From Megachile rotundata (lineage: Eukaryota; Arthropoda; Insecta; Hymenoptera; Megachilidae): a stretch of DNA of 64,000 bases. This document shows, piece by piece, positions 22,835 through 33,977 of the stretch; the stretch's first letter is position 1, and every line of letters starts with the position of its first letter. Both the position numbers and the translations under genes were made by a program. The notes beneath the pieces were generated by a model that was given only the letters and a program-made list of their open reading frames with translations, ran no database searches and was not told where the DNA came from. Where the stretch lies: assembly GCF_050947335.1 (NCBI RefSeq), contig NC_134997.1, positions 6,324,001-6,388,000 on the forward strand, in the 5' to 3' direction.

Positions 22835-25528
22835 ATGATGGAGGAAGTTGACAATATTATTATTCATTCATTACGTCAAATAGGCTGGTGAGTTTTCAAA
22901 ATTTAGTATCAGGCATTTGTCATATTTGATATTTAATGACAACCGGTTTTATAAAAATAAAGTGGGTGGTAATATTATCTATATTCATTGCTATACCTTG
23001 AATAACAATATATTGCTTTTTTCTTTTTTTTTACTCAATTTAAAATGTTATAAATTAGAATTTTTAAATATCATATATTTAAAAAATTATAAACTAATTA
23101 AAAATTATAGAAATTTAACAGTTTACAAATTGATTTTAAAAATATATAATAAAAAGTTCTACTTTCTTTAAATTAAGTTTATGAGTATTATAAAACTTAT
23201 TGATAAACTTAAATAATATTTAATTTCAATATAAATAATTTGATCATTATACTTAATTACTTAATATTTAAATAAAACTAATTTGTTTAACCCAAAGATT
23301 CAATTTGTTAATGATAATGTTAATTTTTATGTAGATATACTTTGTTATTTAGAATGTTAACAATAAACAGATACCATTATATTAGAGATAAATATTAATC
23401 ACATTTTAGTGACATAGACGAGGGTATAACAAATCTCAGTGGTTTTAATACGGAACTAGTGGTAGATGCAACAATAAAATGCTTGGATATAATAAAACCA
23501 GGTCTTGGATTATCTACTGTTTTACCTATAAATATGGCAGCCCGTTTTCGACTGGGTGCTACACTTGCTCAAGCATGTTCAGTAAGATTTAAAAGAAATG
23601 ATTGAATATTTTAATTACTTATGTAATCATTAGTTTACCTTTGTTGACACACAGTTCATAAATTTAGGAACTAGGATACAAAGGTGATATTGGCTATCAA
23701 ACATTTTTATATAGCTCAGAAGCTGACCTACGTAAAGTTTTTATGTTTTTGATTGAGAAATTACCAAAAGAAAGTGATAAGCCATTAAATGAACCGATTA
23801 GTAATATTGCATTGTTAGAAAAATCTATAGCAACAGCAGTAGATCAAAGTTTGTCAGTATCTTGGTTGCCGCATTACTGTCATACAAAAGGATTTAGAAA
23901 TAGGGGAAGAGCAAGTATCCCTTGTAAATCTGTGAATTTAGAAATACCAAAAGTAGAAGATGGAGAAGGTAATATTAATTATTTCTACTAGCATTCAATA
24001 TTATAGAATACTTATCTCATAAAAATGTTATCCATTGTAGAATATAAAGAATATTTCATACATTATCTACAGTCTGTTCCTGAACAAATCCAAAGTGCAT
24101 CATCTGTTTTACCTTCTTTGATATCCTACAATGCAAGAAGTACTTGTTCTTATTCAATGAATATTCTTGATCGAATAAATTGGTTGAACGAGCAGTACTG
24201 TAATAAAATCACTCAGATTAATACATCTGGTGATGTTAAAGTTCTGAATACAATCCTGGTAAAAAATGCAACATTACCCTCCAAAGTAAGACAAAGAAAA
24301 AATGATTACAAATAATATGTAGATAATGTAATACTGTAATTTAATTTGTCACTATTATAGGAATCTCAGGTAAAAAACAACGGTACTACAGAATCTACGC
24401 TTGTGAAAGAGAAACCACTTACACAATTAGATAAACTGGAAGAACAAGATTTAAAAGTAGAAAAAATAAAAGTTGAATGTGAAAATTTCAGAAGTAATAT
24501 AGAAGAGTTACAAGACGCGATTAAAAAGTTAACTACCAGTGTGAGTCAAATAACAATAAATTATCAAAATGAAGAAAAGGAATTAACAATTAATGAAGAA
24601 CAGAAAAAATTTAAAGCAAGAATATATGACCTATTACAAGATGGTGAAGAAAACATTAAGAAATTAGAAGCAGCAATTGAAATTAGTACAAATAAATTAA
24701 TTAATTTAAGTAACCAGTGGGAAAAACATAGAGTACCATTAATTGAGAAATATAGGCAAGAAAGAGAAAAACATTCAACAAAAGCTGTAAGTATAGCTAT
24801 ACCACTGGAACATAATATTTAAACTATGTATCTAATTATAGAATTACATGTCTTTTCATAATACGTGTAGAGTGCAAGCCAAAAGAAGCAGGATGAAATC
24901 AAACTGTTAAAAGAGAAGGAGAAAGAACTTCTAGAAGAATGTCGTAACAAAGATCAACAGTACTCACAATTAGTAACAGAAGTTCATAAACTTCCTAAAG
25001 AAGTAAATAGATCCGCTTATACCCAACGAATTTTAGAAATAATTAATAATGTTAGGAAACAAAAGGACGAAATCAACAAAGTTTTAGCTGACACACGAGA
25101 AATTCAAAAAGAAATCAACACTCTTACAGGCAGATTGGAAAGATCGTTTACGGTTGTTGATGAATTAATATTTCGAGATGCAAGAACAAATGAAGCATCA
25201 AGGAAGGCTTACAAATTACTAGCCACACTACATTCTGATTGTAGCGAACTTGTAAGTTTAGTAGAAGAAACTGGTGCGACTATACGAGAAATAAGGGATT
25301 TAGAAGAACAGGTAAACAATATATATCTTGTTAATAGAACCCATTTATATATAATATAATATAAATTATAAAAATTCTTGTATTAAATCTATCATATTTT
25401 TGGTTTAGATTGATTCTGAGTCCACAAAAAATGTTGGGGCAAACTTAGAGAGGATAACTGCTGATTTGAAACAAATGAAGCAAGAAACGGCAGCATTAAC
25501 AGCACAACTACAGAGTAAAACTTCGTGA
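22835..25528 (+). CDS. CCDC22: CCDC22, coiled-coil subunit of the CCC/Commander complex (complete)
   Basis: Seven exons join in frame: 22835-22887, 23410-23581, 23668-23968, 24041-24285, 24361-24786, 24871-25311 and 25409-25528 (1758 nt, 585 aa; human about 627). All introns are GT-AG. The N-terminus (EEVDNIIIHSLRQIG) and exons 2-3 (PINMAARFRLGATLAQACS, LGYKGDIGYQTFLYSSEADL) form the calponin-homology-like domain. Exons 5-7 form the coiled coils, with the family signatures QWEKHRVPLIEKYRQERE, AYTQRILEIINNVRKQKDEI and TVVDELIFRDARTNEASRKA. Known role: with CCDC93 and COMMD proteins it scaffolds the Commander assembly for endosome-to-surface recycling, and it also links to NF-kB control through COMMD1. 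Two ATGs lie side by side (22835, 22838); the second matches the human start, so either could be used. The 3' end faces MRPS27. Confidence 0.96.
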
Positions 25529-25661
25529 TCGTTATGTAATATGTGATACTGTAATATAAATTGTAATAACAACGACCAGGTAAAAATTTAACTGAGAACT
25601 AAAAAATATACAAATATGTATATGTATAATTCGTTTTGAAGTTGTTTACAGTATAACAAAA

Positions 25662-25667
25662 ATTAAA
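25662..25667 (+). terminator. Candidate CCDC22 poly(A) signal (ATTAAA)
   Basis: ATTAAA lies 134 nt after the CCDC22 stop codon, in a TG/T-rich context. No canonical AATAAA was noticed nearer to the stop. The call rests on position only. Confidence 0.3.
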
Positions 25668-26141
25668 TTGTAATGTTTATAGGACATTCCTCATAAACGA
25701 GTACGATTCCGAAGACCAAATTTTATAGTCATAAATAATACAAAAGTAAAAACAGAAGTTAAAAAACTGCTACTTGTACAGCAGTTTTTGTAAACGTATT
25801 AAGACTAATTACTAAAAATGTATAAATACGAAATATGATTACGATTGGGCCAAATACACAGCATGACTTCATTTAATATTAACGCTCAAATGAAACATCA
25901 TTTGTTACAGAGCCTAATAATTTTTTAGTGTAAAGTTTAATTGTACAGTTAATTTTCGTATTTCTCAAAAATAAGCATTTACAGAGAAATCTGTTATAAA
26001 TCTATATACTAAATATTAAAAACAAAAAAGAATACTTTTAAGCAATTATGTACAAAATATAAAAGATACATTACTCTTAACATGTTTCTTTTGATTTTTT
26101 TACCCTACTATTTGTGACAGAAATAATTTATAGAAATATGA

Positions 26142-26147
26142 TTTATT
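26142..26147 (-). terminator. Candidate MRPS27 poly(A) signal (AATAAA on minus strand)
   Basis: TTTATT on the plus strand is AATAAA on the minus strand, 67 nt beyond the MRPS27 stop. CCDC22 and MRPS27 are tail-to-tail with 685 bp between stop codons. Confidence 0.5.
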
Positions 26148-26213
26148 ATATATTTCTAAATTACAAATTTTTATCTGTTATTTACAATTATATTATATAT
26201 TGATTTTTCTGAC

Positions 26214-27648
26214 TTAAACGGTAGGTGGTACATATTCTGCTGTTTGTTTTAAATTTCTTAGTTTCCTTGCAGAATGAGGTATTCTACGAACACGCAGCTT
26301 TTCTTCCCTATCTTTAAGAGTAAGTTCTTCTATTTTTAGATCTATTTCATTTTGTCTTTCAAAGAAAGTTAGGAAAGTTTCTCGTTCTTGTAAATCTTTC
26401 TTTAATTCATCAATATGTTGTATCCTAGCCAGTCGATTTATTTCTTCCTGCTGTTTGTTTAATACTGTTTCCCTCTGTTTTTCCCATTCAGGATATTTCT
26501 AAAATATTAACAAAAATTGATTAATTGTGTATAATAAAATAATATTTTAATCTATTTTTACTACAAATTATTAATAGTGTACTAATTACCTTTAACTGTT
26601 CATTCATATCAATTTCAGCTTGTGTGTTAACTGCAGATTTAATGTTATTTTCCAATGTTTCAGTTAAATTATTTTCACATAATTTTTTTTCTTTTAATGT
26701 ATTAAGTTCAGACATTAAAGTCTCTAACTCATTTGGTATTTCTTCTTTGGGTATATGTGCATTATCTTTTTCAATTAGATTAAAAACTTCATTATAAACA
26801 ACATCATCCTCAATTTCAGTTTGTAATTGTTTTATAAATTTCAATGCATCCTGATATTTTTTATATAATATTAAACCTCTTAAACGACAAGTTCTTCCTA
26901 ATGCATTATCCATGGCTTTTCCTTGAAAAGCTAATGTTTTTCCTACTAAATCACGTGGATCTGTAAGATCAAAGTGATCATCAAAGTAAGGATTTCTGAG
27001 ATAACCTACTCGAACTTTCACCTCTTCCGTAGAATCATCCTTTGGTGGTTCCGGTTTTTTCCAAATATCAGGATTCTCTAGATATTTGTGACAACTATAT
27101 ACAGAAAATGCATTGGTTATTGGATTCTCAGTGTCTTCTTGAAGCATCGGTAAAACAGCAATCTTAGCTGCACTGGCATAATCTTGTTTCTTTATATATG
27201 TGTCCATGAGTATATTATATAATACATGATCAGGAAAAATACCATAATTAAGTCTGTCATGTAAAACAGTTATAAGCTCATCTGTACAATCATGACCTAA
27301 CAAGTATCTTATAACTGCATGGTGTGTTGAATCTAAAGTGTTTGTTGTTTCAACAGTTAACCTTAACTTGTGAAGTAGATACAGCAGTTCCTCGCTCTGA
27401 TATTTCTCTACTACAGAATTCGCAAATATATCAATGTCAACTGCGCTAATTTTTCCTTTTGAGGTGTACTGTTGTTCCAAACGCAAAAACAAATTTTCTG
27501 GGTTAACTTTTTGTAACAATGGAGACTGTAGACGTGCTTTCCATGCTTCTTCACACCGGTATGCTTCGGACAGAAAAGATCGCTTTTCTGCCACCGTTTT
27601 GCAAACCGTACGGTACACATTTTTACTAGAGTTGAATAGTTTCAACAT
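26214..27648 (-). CDS. MRPS27: Mitochondrial small ribosomal subunit protein mS27 (complete)
   Basis: Two exons on the minus strand, 27648-26590 (353 codons) and 26498-26214 (94 codons plus stop), give 447 aa (human about 414). The single GT-AG intron is 91 bp and falls between codons (...EQLK|KYPEW...). Near residue 134 is YGIFPDHVLYNILMDTYIKK, closely matching the mS27 signature (human YGIFPDN...LLMDSFIKK) in a pentatricopeptide-like helical repeat region. The N-terminus is basic and hydroxylated (MLKLFNSSKNVYRTVCKTVA), as expected for a mitochondrial targeting sequence. The C-terminal 90 residues are charged and probably coiled coil. Known role: part of the mitoribosome small subunit, needed for mitochondrial translation. 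The ATG is the first in the frame. The gene starts about 100 bp from a CTCF-like AGATGGCGC motif. Confidence 0.95.
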
Positions 27649-27830
27649 TGTTGATTTTATTAGTTATTAGTGTATCATATCTTTATGAGAATAACTTTAG
27701 TTAGTTTTACACTCCACAACATACACCGTAGGTCTAAATATCACCAAAAATAGCGCCATCTCGTCGTATTACCGTTTATATATTAGTTTGTATACAACTT
27801 ACCGAAATCAAATGATGAAAATGGAAAAGA
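27649..27830 (-). promoter_or_regulatory. MRPS27 upstream region with CTCF-like motif
   Basis: This is the presumed promoter and 5' UTR of MRPS27. TAGCGCCATCTCG at 27751-27763 reads CGAGATGGCGCTA on the minus strand, sharing the AGATGGCGC core found in the palindrome at 28.4-29.8 kb and upstream of CCDC22. No TATA box is evident at a fixed distance. Confidence 0.4.
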
Positions 27831-28389
27831 CTATTAACATTGAAAATTGTAGGAAAAGAAGTAGAATTTTACTTTATTTGAAATAAAACTTTTAAAAAGT
27901 CGGATCGTAATGAAAATTACGGATTTAAGAAATACGTACTTTTCTTTGAAAAATATTATTTCTTATATTATCAACGAGACACAGTATAGTGTGTGAATTG
28001 TTTTGCACACATAATGGCAGTACATAAGAGAGAAATGTGGTGATCATCAGAGTCGTCAGTCAAGAAGAGTTCTTATTAAACCGTCGGTCAAGAAAAGTTT
28101 TATCTGCAAATCTGAACAAATGATCAATGTTTAATGCAATCGTCGTTTCATCGTATTTAATTTTATTTTAAAAACAAAATCATCTGCTATTCATTCTGTA
28201 ATTGAGCGAGCGAGCCGAAGGCGAGCGAAGCTCTTATACTTGACTTTGCAACTTCTTCGTCCGCATTCTTCTTTTGCACCACTCAACCAATTCTCGCCAA
28301 ATTTTGCATGCACATGCGTATGAACATAGAAAAAAAATTTTAATCGGACCTGCCACGAACGAATAATCACCGAAAAAACTGATCCTAAA
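27831..28389. other. Intergenic DNA, no gene seen
   Basis: It holds GAGCGAGCGAGCCGAAGGCG at about 28204 and TGCATGCACATGCGTATGAA at about 28307, short local repeats. The start of the palindromic element may reach into its right end. Confidence 0.4.
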
Positions 28390-28570
28390 AAGTGAGGGTC
28401 CGAACACGCATATAAGGAAAATAAAAAAATGAATATTTCGGCACTTTGACGACGTAGTATGGTTCCTGAGGCATTTAGAAAAAAATTTTTATTAGGATTT
28501 GATGCGTTTTTGATGCCTAATAAAGCCAGAAAATCAATTTTTGTCGAATTCGGTCCAAAACGGTACAGAT

Positions 28571-28587
28571 GGCGCCATCTAGCGGCG
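28571..28587 (-). promoter_or_regulatory. CTCF-like motif 1 (left arm)
   Basis: The minus strand reads CGCCGCTAGATGGCGCC, fitting CCNSYAGRKGGC-type CTCF cores. It is the outermost copy of the left arm, paired with the site at 29602-29618. It is preceded on the plus strand by a second overlapping half-motif (CAGATGGCGCC at 28566). Confidence 0.5.
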
Positions 28588-28764
28588 AGCGGCGGAACTA
28601 CGAAAAACTAAAATTTCGATTTTCTCGAAAACTAGCGAATTGTAAGTACTTCTGAGAGTCAGATGTTCTGTGACATCTCTAGAACTTATATAATGCCACA
28701 AGAACCTCCTCAGAGCGCTAGAAAAGAAAATAACAAAATAGTCCAAAACATGGACTAAAAAATT

Positions 28765-28782
28765 GGCGTCCATCTAGCGGCG
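28765..28782 (-). promoter_or_regulatory. CTCF-like motif 2 (left arm)
   Basis: The minus strand reads CGCCGCTAGATGGACGCC, with one extra base within the GGCGCC part. It is paired with the equally altered copy at 29404-29421. Confidence 0.4.
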
Positions 28783-28961
28783 AAAGTTGGAACTACAAAA
28801 ATACAAAAATGGGATTTTCTCGAAAATTAGCGAATTTCGAGTACTTCTCAGGCTCAGAAAGTGTTATGTGATCGCATTAGAAGCAAAATAGTGCAAGAAA
28901 AGTTTCCTAACGGTTTTAGTAAAGAAAATTAAAAAAATGTCATTTTATGGAGAAAATTTGT

Positions 28962-28978
28962 GGCACCATCTAGTGGTG
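28962..28978 (-). promoter_or_regulatory. CTCF-like motif 3 (left arm)
   Basis: The minus strand reads CACCACTAGATGGTGCC, a close fit to CCACTAG(A/G)(T/G)GG. It is the innermost left copy, paired with 29208-29224. Confidence 0.5.
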
Positions 28979-29207
28979 AAATTGCGAACTAAACTGAAAA
29001 AACGTATGCCCGTACACGCGTTAAGGAGAAATATAAAATGTAATATTTCGGAACTTTGACGACGTAGTATGATACCTTAGACATTTTAAAGCAAGTTTTG
29101 TTTAATTAGTTATGCATTTTTTTGCCTATTAGGTTCAGAAAATCAATTTTTATTTGACCCTTTTCTGCGTATTCGGACATACGGTTTTTCAGTTTAGTTC
29201 GCAGTTT

Positions 29208-29224
29208 CGCCGCTAGATGGCGCC
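29208..29224 (+). promoter_or_regulatory. CTCF-like motif 4 (right arm)
   Basis: The plus strand reads CGCCGCTAGATGGCGCC. It is the innermost right-arm copy and points away from the left-arm sites (divergent arrangement). Confidence 0.5.
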
Positions 29225-29403
29225 ACAAATTTTCTCCATAAAATTACATTTTTCTTATTTTCTTTATTAAAGCTTTCAGGAAACTTTTATTGCTTTATTT
29301 TGCTTCTAAGGCGATCACATAACACTTTCTGAGCCTCACAGGTACTCAAAGTTCGCCAATATTCGAGAAAATCGCATTTTTATATTTTTGTAGTTCCAAC
29401 TTT

Positions 29404-29421
29404 CACCGCTAGATGGACGCC
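29404..29421 (+). promoter_or_regulatory. CTCF-like motif 5 (right arm)
   Basis: The plus strand reads CACCGCTAGATGGACGCC, the partner of motif 2, with the same inserted base. Confidence 0.4.
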
Positions 29422-29601
29422 AATTTTTTAGTCCATGTTTTGGACTATTTTTTAATTTTCTTTTCTAGCGCTCTGAGGAGGTTCTTGTGGCATTATATAA
29501 GTTCTATAGATGTCACAGAACAATTTCTGACTCTCAGAAGTACTTACAATTCGCTAGTTTTCGAGAAAACCGAAATTTTAATTTCTCGTAGTTCCGCCGC
29601 T

Positions 29602-29618
29602 CGCCGCTAGATGGCGCC
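29602..29618 (+). promoter_or_regulatory. CTCF-like motif 6 (right arm)
   Basis: The plus strand reads CGCCGCTAGATGGCGCC. It is the outermost right-arm copy and partner of motif 1. Confidence 0.5.
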
Positions 29619-29760
29619 ACCTGTACCGTTTTGGACCGAATTCGACAAAAATTGATTTTCTGGCTTTATTAGGCATCAAAACGCATCGAACCCTAATAGA
29701 AATTTGTTTCTAAATGCCTCAGGAACTATACTACGTCGTCAAAATGCCGAAATATTGCAC

Positions 29761-31860
29761 TTTGCATGTGCAGTAGAATTGACATAGACGGCTCATGTAC
29801 GTATCGCAATGCTGACACAAAATAATTAATCACTCATTACCCGCACATTATTTATGAACTTTTATGATCGAACCATGTAAATAATGCATTGCTGTCCATT
29901 CTTTAATCATAAAAGTGTCAAAAGTGTGTAGTTCACCCTGTTCGCCGAAGAGATGTCGCCACCAGTTCAATTTTCGAAAATTCCAATTTATGATGATTTT
30001 ATTGCCTTAATTCACTATAATATTCATCAAATTACATTGTAAAGCAGAAACAGTTAACTTTAGAATGCTTTTGATTTTATCGAGCTGTCTCAAAAGCTAT
30101 GCTTACAGCAAGGTATGACAGATTTCCGAAAAAACGTCCAATTTTCTGCTTCGATAGTGTGACATTTGACTGTCAGATGGTACTAGCAGTTTCGTTTCAG
30201 GTGGCGCGCGAAAATATAAATTTTGAAATACATTAATGAATAGTTTTAGCTATTTAAATTAATTACTATACAATAAATTATAGTCTGTAATTCTTTTATT
30301 ATACATATAGTTGTTCATGCATAAAATATGCAATAAAACAGCGTGCCTTTAAAAGTACGCATATACACTCAAAATATATAGTCTCTCCAGGCAAAAATAA
30401 ATTACGAAATTAACGAATATATTGATAATCTTGATTTTTAAATTGAAAATAATTGCAAAATCTGTTGAATAGTTCAGTCATTTTTTTAATAGGAACTAAA
30501 TTATGGTCTGCTGATAATGTAGGTAAGGCGGGAAATTTAAATGTAGCTCACCGGACAAAATCACACAGTTTACCATTAAAGTTTGTATACTTGTTTTGTT
30601 TGTTCTCATACTTGGTCTTATATTCGATTTGGATTGTTTAATCCTTAATTCTGAAATAATTATGTTTACATTTACGTTCATGAAGCATGAAGTTATTTTA
30701 ATTATTTTTAATTTTAAGTATAGCTACTAATATAAACCATAGTAGTTACTAATATTATTAATTTAAGCTTATTGTTACAAAAATTGTTTTATGAGAACTA
30801 AATATTTGATATCGTATTGAAACCACAGATTACTAAATGATTTATAAGTTCAATTAGAAAGCCTTTACATTTTATTTGCTGTTATTTGCGTTTCAAATCA
30901 AAATTAAATATTTAGTTATACAAAATTTAACTCAATGTAAAATAAGAATATTTGGTAATTGAAAATTTTCAATATGCCCATTGCGATATTCAGGTATTTA
31001 TTAAATTTGCGATACATATTTAATTTTCGATTTTCAGGCACCGCAAATAGCAGGTACATTCAGTTAATTTCTGTTACAAAACCTTATATTACATTTCGCA
31101 AAATTAAGAGTTACTGACGTAGCACTAAACTACACCGAAATTACCGCGATTACGGTAATTGAAACGTGAAATACTTATCTCTGGCGGTGCCCCAATTAGT
31201 ACAACGCTATTAACATTTGTTGTTTTGAAACCAGAAAATTACAGTTACGTCTTTCGTCTGCAATTAAATTATCAAATAATGAAGCAAGTATTGTCGGATA
31301 AAATGAGTTTCGCAAAAAATTGCATTGCTAGTATCCTTACTTCAACTTCAAATAGAAAATGTTTTATGCAAATTATTTTGTCACTACATCTAGTATAATA
31401 CTGTAATAACGACGACAACTCGTTCATTTTTTAATAAAAAATTAAATAATTTCTTAATTAATTCCATTGAACTTGAAAATTACATTCACACTTTCAATAT
31501 TTTAAAGTATTTAGGAAACCATTGCTAAATTTTAAGGTAGGCACGTCACCTAATTTTATTAAACAAAATATTAAACAAGTTATTAAACAAAATAACTACA
31601 TAAAATAAACGTAAAGTTATTAATGTTTTAATATTTTTATAAAATCAGTTCTATTTTACCTTTCATTTGTTGTTCAAATTGTCAAAAATTCTGTTTTACA
31701 ACAAAGATATGTTTTGACGTATTAAAATTGAAATTATTTCGAAGAGTATAATTAGAAACGAAAATTATTTAGTATCACAATGGTGGGAATTTTAAATGAA
31801 TTTTAAATTTAGGAGTGAGAAATAATTTAATATACAGTGATCAAAGCGTAATAAGACAAA
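29761..31860. other. AT-rich intergenic DNA, no supported gene
   Basis: Related motifs continue at low density (AGATGTCGCCACCA at about 29951, CAGGTGGCGCGCG at about 30199). A 79-codon plus frame (31159-31398) has mixed composition but no recognised domain. No RNA gene was recognised. Confidence 0.35.
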
Positions 31861-32250
31861 AAATCGCGGAAAATTTGAAAAATAGTCCGGAAACTGAAAA
31901 TGTATGGGCGGCCATCTTGTTATGGTAAAGACACAAAATGGTGGATGACTTGAGAAATACTCACAATACAAATATATGGAGGTGGATATCTTATTATCAT
32001 AAAGACACAAAATGGCGGAGGATTTGAAAAATATTCACGAAATAAAAAAATGAGCACGTGGCCATCTTATTAGCGTAAGTGTACAAAATGGCGGATGATT
32101 TGGCAAATAGTCACGAAAGAAAAAAGATGAATGTGTGGCCATTTTATTATTGTACAAAACGCAAAACTGAATGTTTGAAAAATAGTCACGAAACAAAAGG
32201 AATAAACGCGTGGCTATCTTGTTATCACAAAGATACAAAATTGAGTACTT
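31861..32250. repeat. ~75-bp tandem repeat, 5 copies, with YY1/Pho-like motifs
   Basis: Units run from one CAAAATGG(C/T)GG block to the next (about 31934, 32008, 32084), preceded and followed by weaker copies. Each unit carries TTGAAAAATAGTCACGAAA and GTGGCCATCTTATTAT. CAAAATGGCGG, and on the other strand AAGATGGCC, fit the YY1/Pleiohomeotic core (GCCAT), so a unit has two such motifs in opposite orientation. Frames across the array are repeat artefacts. Confidence 0.8.
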
Positions 32251-33024
32251 GTACGGGCTAAGAACAATGCACTTTTAAAAATTAATCGATTGTGGAAGTC
32301 GATTAGAATTATAGGAAGTAGGAGTATAGAAAAAGGATAGTCTAATCACAACAGGAAAACTAAGAACGTCTAAGGACGTTGACATAATAGGATATGAAAG
32401 CCCGACAGCTGATCTGGATCAGTGATCTGATTCGCACAGGGGTTTAGGAAGACGAAGGGTGGAAGGAATATAGACAACGGCAATATAGCAGCGTTAACTG
32501 AATTTAGCTACCGAAAGCTATCACCCATCGATTTATACTTGTATAAGGTAAATACGTAGCTGCGAATTTATGATAAAAGCTTAATATCCTAATGGGTTGT
32601 TCTTTTATTATGATCTTACTTCTTTTTCAAAACAATCTAATTTCTAGTGGTCTATCTATCTAATTCTCTGGGGTTCGTTATAATATTCATAAATTATGAT
32701 AGTAACAACAGAGTATAATATTATTATAAATATGGTAGTGTAAATAATACAATAATAATAAAGAATAAAAATATTATAGCAATAGTAGATATTTATTATC
32801 AATAATGTTAACTGTTATAATAGAAAAAGTATGATGTAGTCATATATTATTATTAGTAATAAAAGCAGTAATAAAATCAATATTATTAATGATATTAATT
32901 ATTACAATAGCAATTGCAGGATATGCATAAATTATTATTAATAATATGAAAGAAAATTTTAGAAATATTATTAATTATTGTAATAGCAACTGTAGGATAT
33001 TATAACATTAAGACTAATAATATA
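32251..33024. other. AT-rich DNA with TAATATTATTA low complexity, no gene
   Basis: 32690-33010 is dominated by ATTATTAATAAT words, including a 60-70-bp partial repeat (TTAATTATTACAATAGCAAT, then AGGATAT). No protein-like frame is seen. Confidence 0.45.
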
Positions 33025-33540
33025 CAGAGTGGTTCACCACATTTTGCCATCTAGATTTGCGTCATTATTATTAATCATAGCAAACAATGTTTCAGATGAA
33101 GTTGAATGGTTTTGAGAGGGGCATATGCTGGTGGTATATTTTTTTTGTAGGTAGACGTGTAAAGGACATATGAAGGTCATTAATGTTTTTTTAAATGGAA
33201 TCATATATTTTTTATTGCATCAACTGATATTCCTTCATATTCCTTACAAAAAAGTATTAATCTATTTATGTGAAAAAATCATTAGTTTAGGAGATATTTT
33301 AATTTTAATGTCTATTTACAGAAAAGGTTCAATGTGGCGACCATTTGCATCAGAACACTTTCTGAATCGAGAAATTAATGACTTACTAACATTCCGTAGT
33401 GTGTAATCTTTCTGCACGTGCAGCACTTTTCCCAGCTTCCAAATAAACTGATAACATGTCTATCTCTTCTTCTTTAGAATGCTTCATTATGAAGTGATAA
33501 TTCACCGTATTAGAAACGTAAAGTGTGGTGAACCACCCTG
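33025..33540 (+). mobile_element. 516-bp TIR transposable element (TA or TATA flanked)
   Basis: The left terminus CAGAGTGGTTCACCACA and the right terminus TGTGGTGAACCACCCTG are inverted repeats. The element is bounded by TATA on both sides (33021-33024 and 33541-33544), so the target duplication is TA or TATA, as in Tc1/mariner-like or related MITEs. The 78-codon frame inside (33170-33406) begins like the one in the 17094 copy and has no transposase motif. The element is therefore non-autonomous. Confidence 0.85.
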
Positions 33541-33977
33541 TATATCAGCAAATATTACTGATATTATCAATTATTAAAATAACAAGAGTAAGATACTACA
33601 TTACTAATAATAAAAAAGTTTTAATAATATTATTAATTATTATAATAATACCAGCAAGATATCACTACGTAATTACTTATAATACTATTAATTATTATAT
33701 TAATAACAATCGAGTTACATAAAAAAAAAATGTATTAAGTGCTTAAAAAATTAATGAGACAATTTTTAAAAAGTTAAAGTTATTCAAAACCTTATGCACG
33801 AGAAGAGTGTTTTAATAAAAAACACTGATTGAAGTTCAGGCTTTGAAAATACTTTCCATGATAAAAATCAAGCAACTTCTTTGATATCAGATAATAGCAG
33901 TCAATAAAGAGACTAAATTGCTTGATATTAAAAGCACTCAATATCGTTAATTTATTAATAAATAATGACATTTTTAA
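33541..33977. other. AT-rich DNA, no gene seen
   Basis: 33550-33720 continues the TAATATTATTAATTATTA low complexity found before the TIR element, showing that the element inserted into that tract. Confidence 0.5.

Larger units (their letters stand above)
28390..29760. mobile_element. 1.4-kb palindromic repeat carrying six CTCF-like sites
   Basis: The layout is A, B1, B2, B3, A', then inverted B3, B2, B1 and A. A blocks contain ATATTTCGG(C/A)ACTTTGACGA (about 28434 and 29043) and its complement near 29733. B units each carry a motif of type CCGCTAGATGGCGCCA: on the minus strand at 28571-28587, 28765-28782 and 28962-28978, and on the plus strand at 29208-29224, 29404-29421 and 29602-29618. Spacing between motifs in each arm is 195-198 bp. 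Arms of roughly 570 bp are about 90% alike by eye. Short frames that mirror each other in the two arms (MDANFLVHVLDYF...) are by-products of the palindrome. No transposase and no clear target duplication are seen. Confidence 0.85.

Noticed and set aside
27411..27670. Frames on both strands overlapping the MRPS27 5' end
   Set aside because: They are shadows of the MRPS27 first exon in other frames.
28579..29610. Two mirrored short proteins beginning MDANFLVHVLDYF
   Set aside because: They are the same sequence read from the two arms of the palindrome and contain no domain. The shared frame follows from the inverted duplication.
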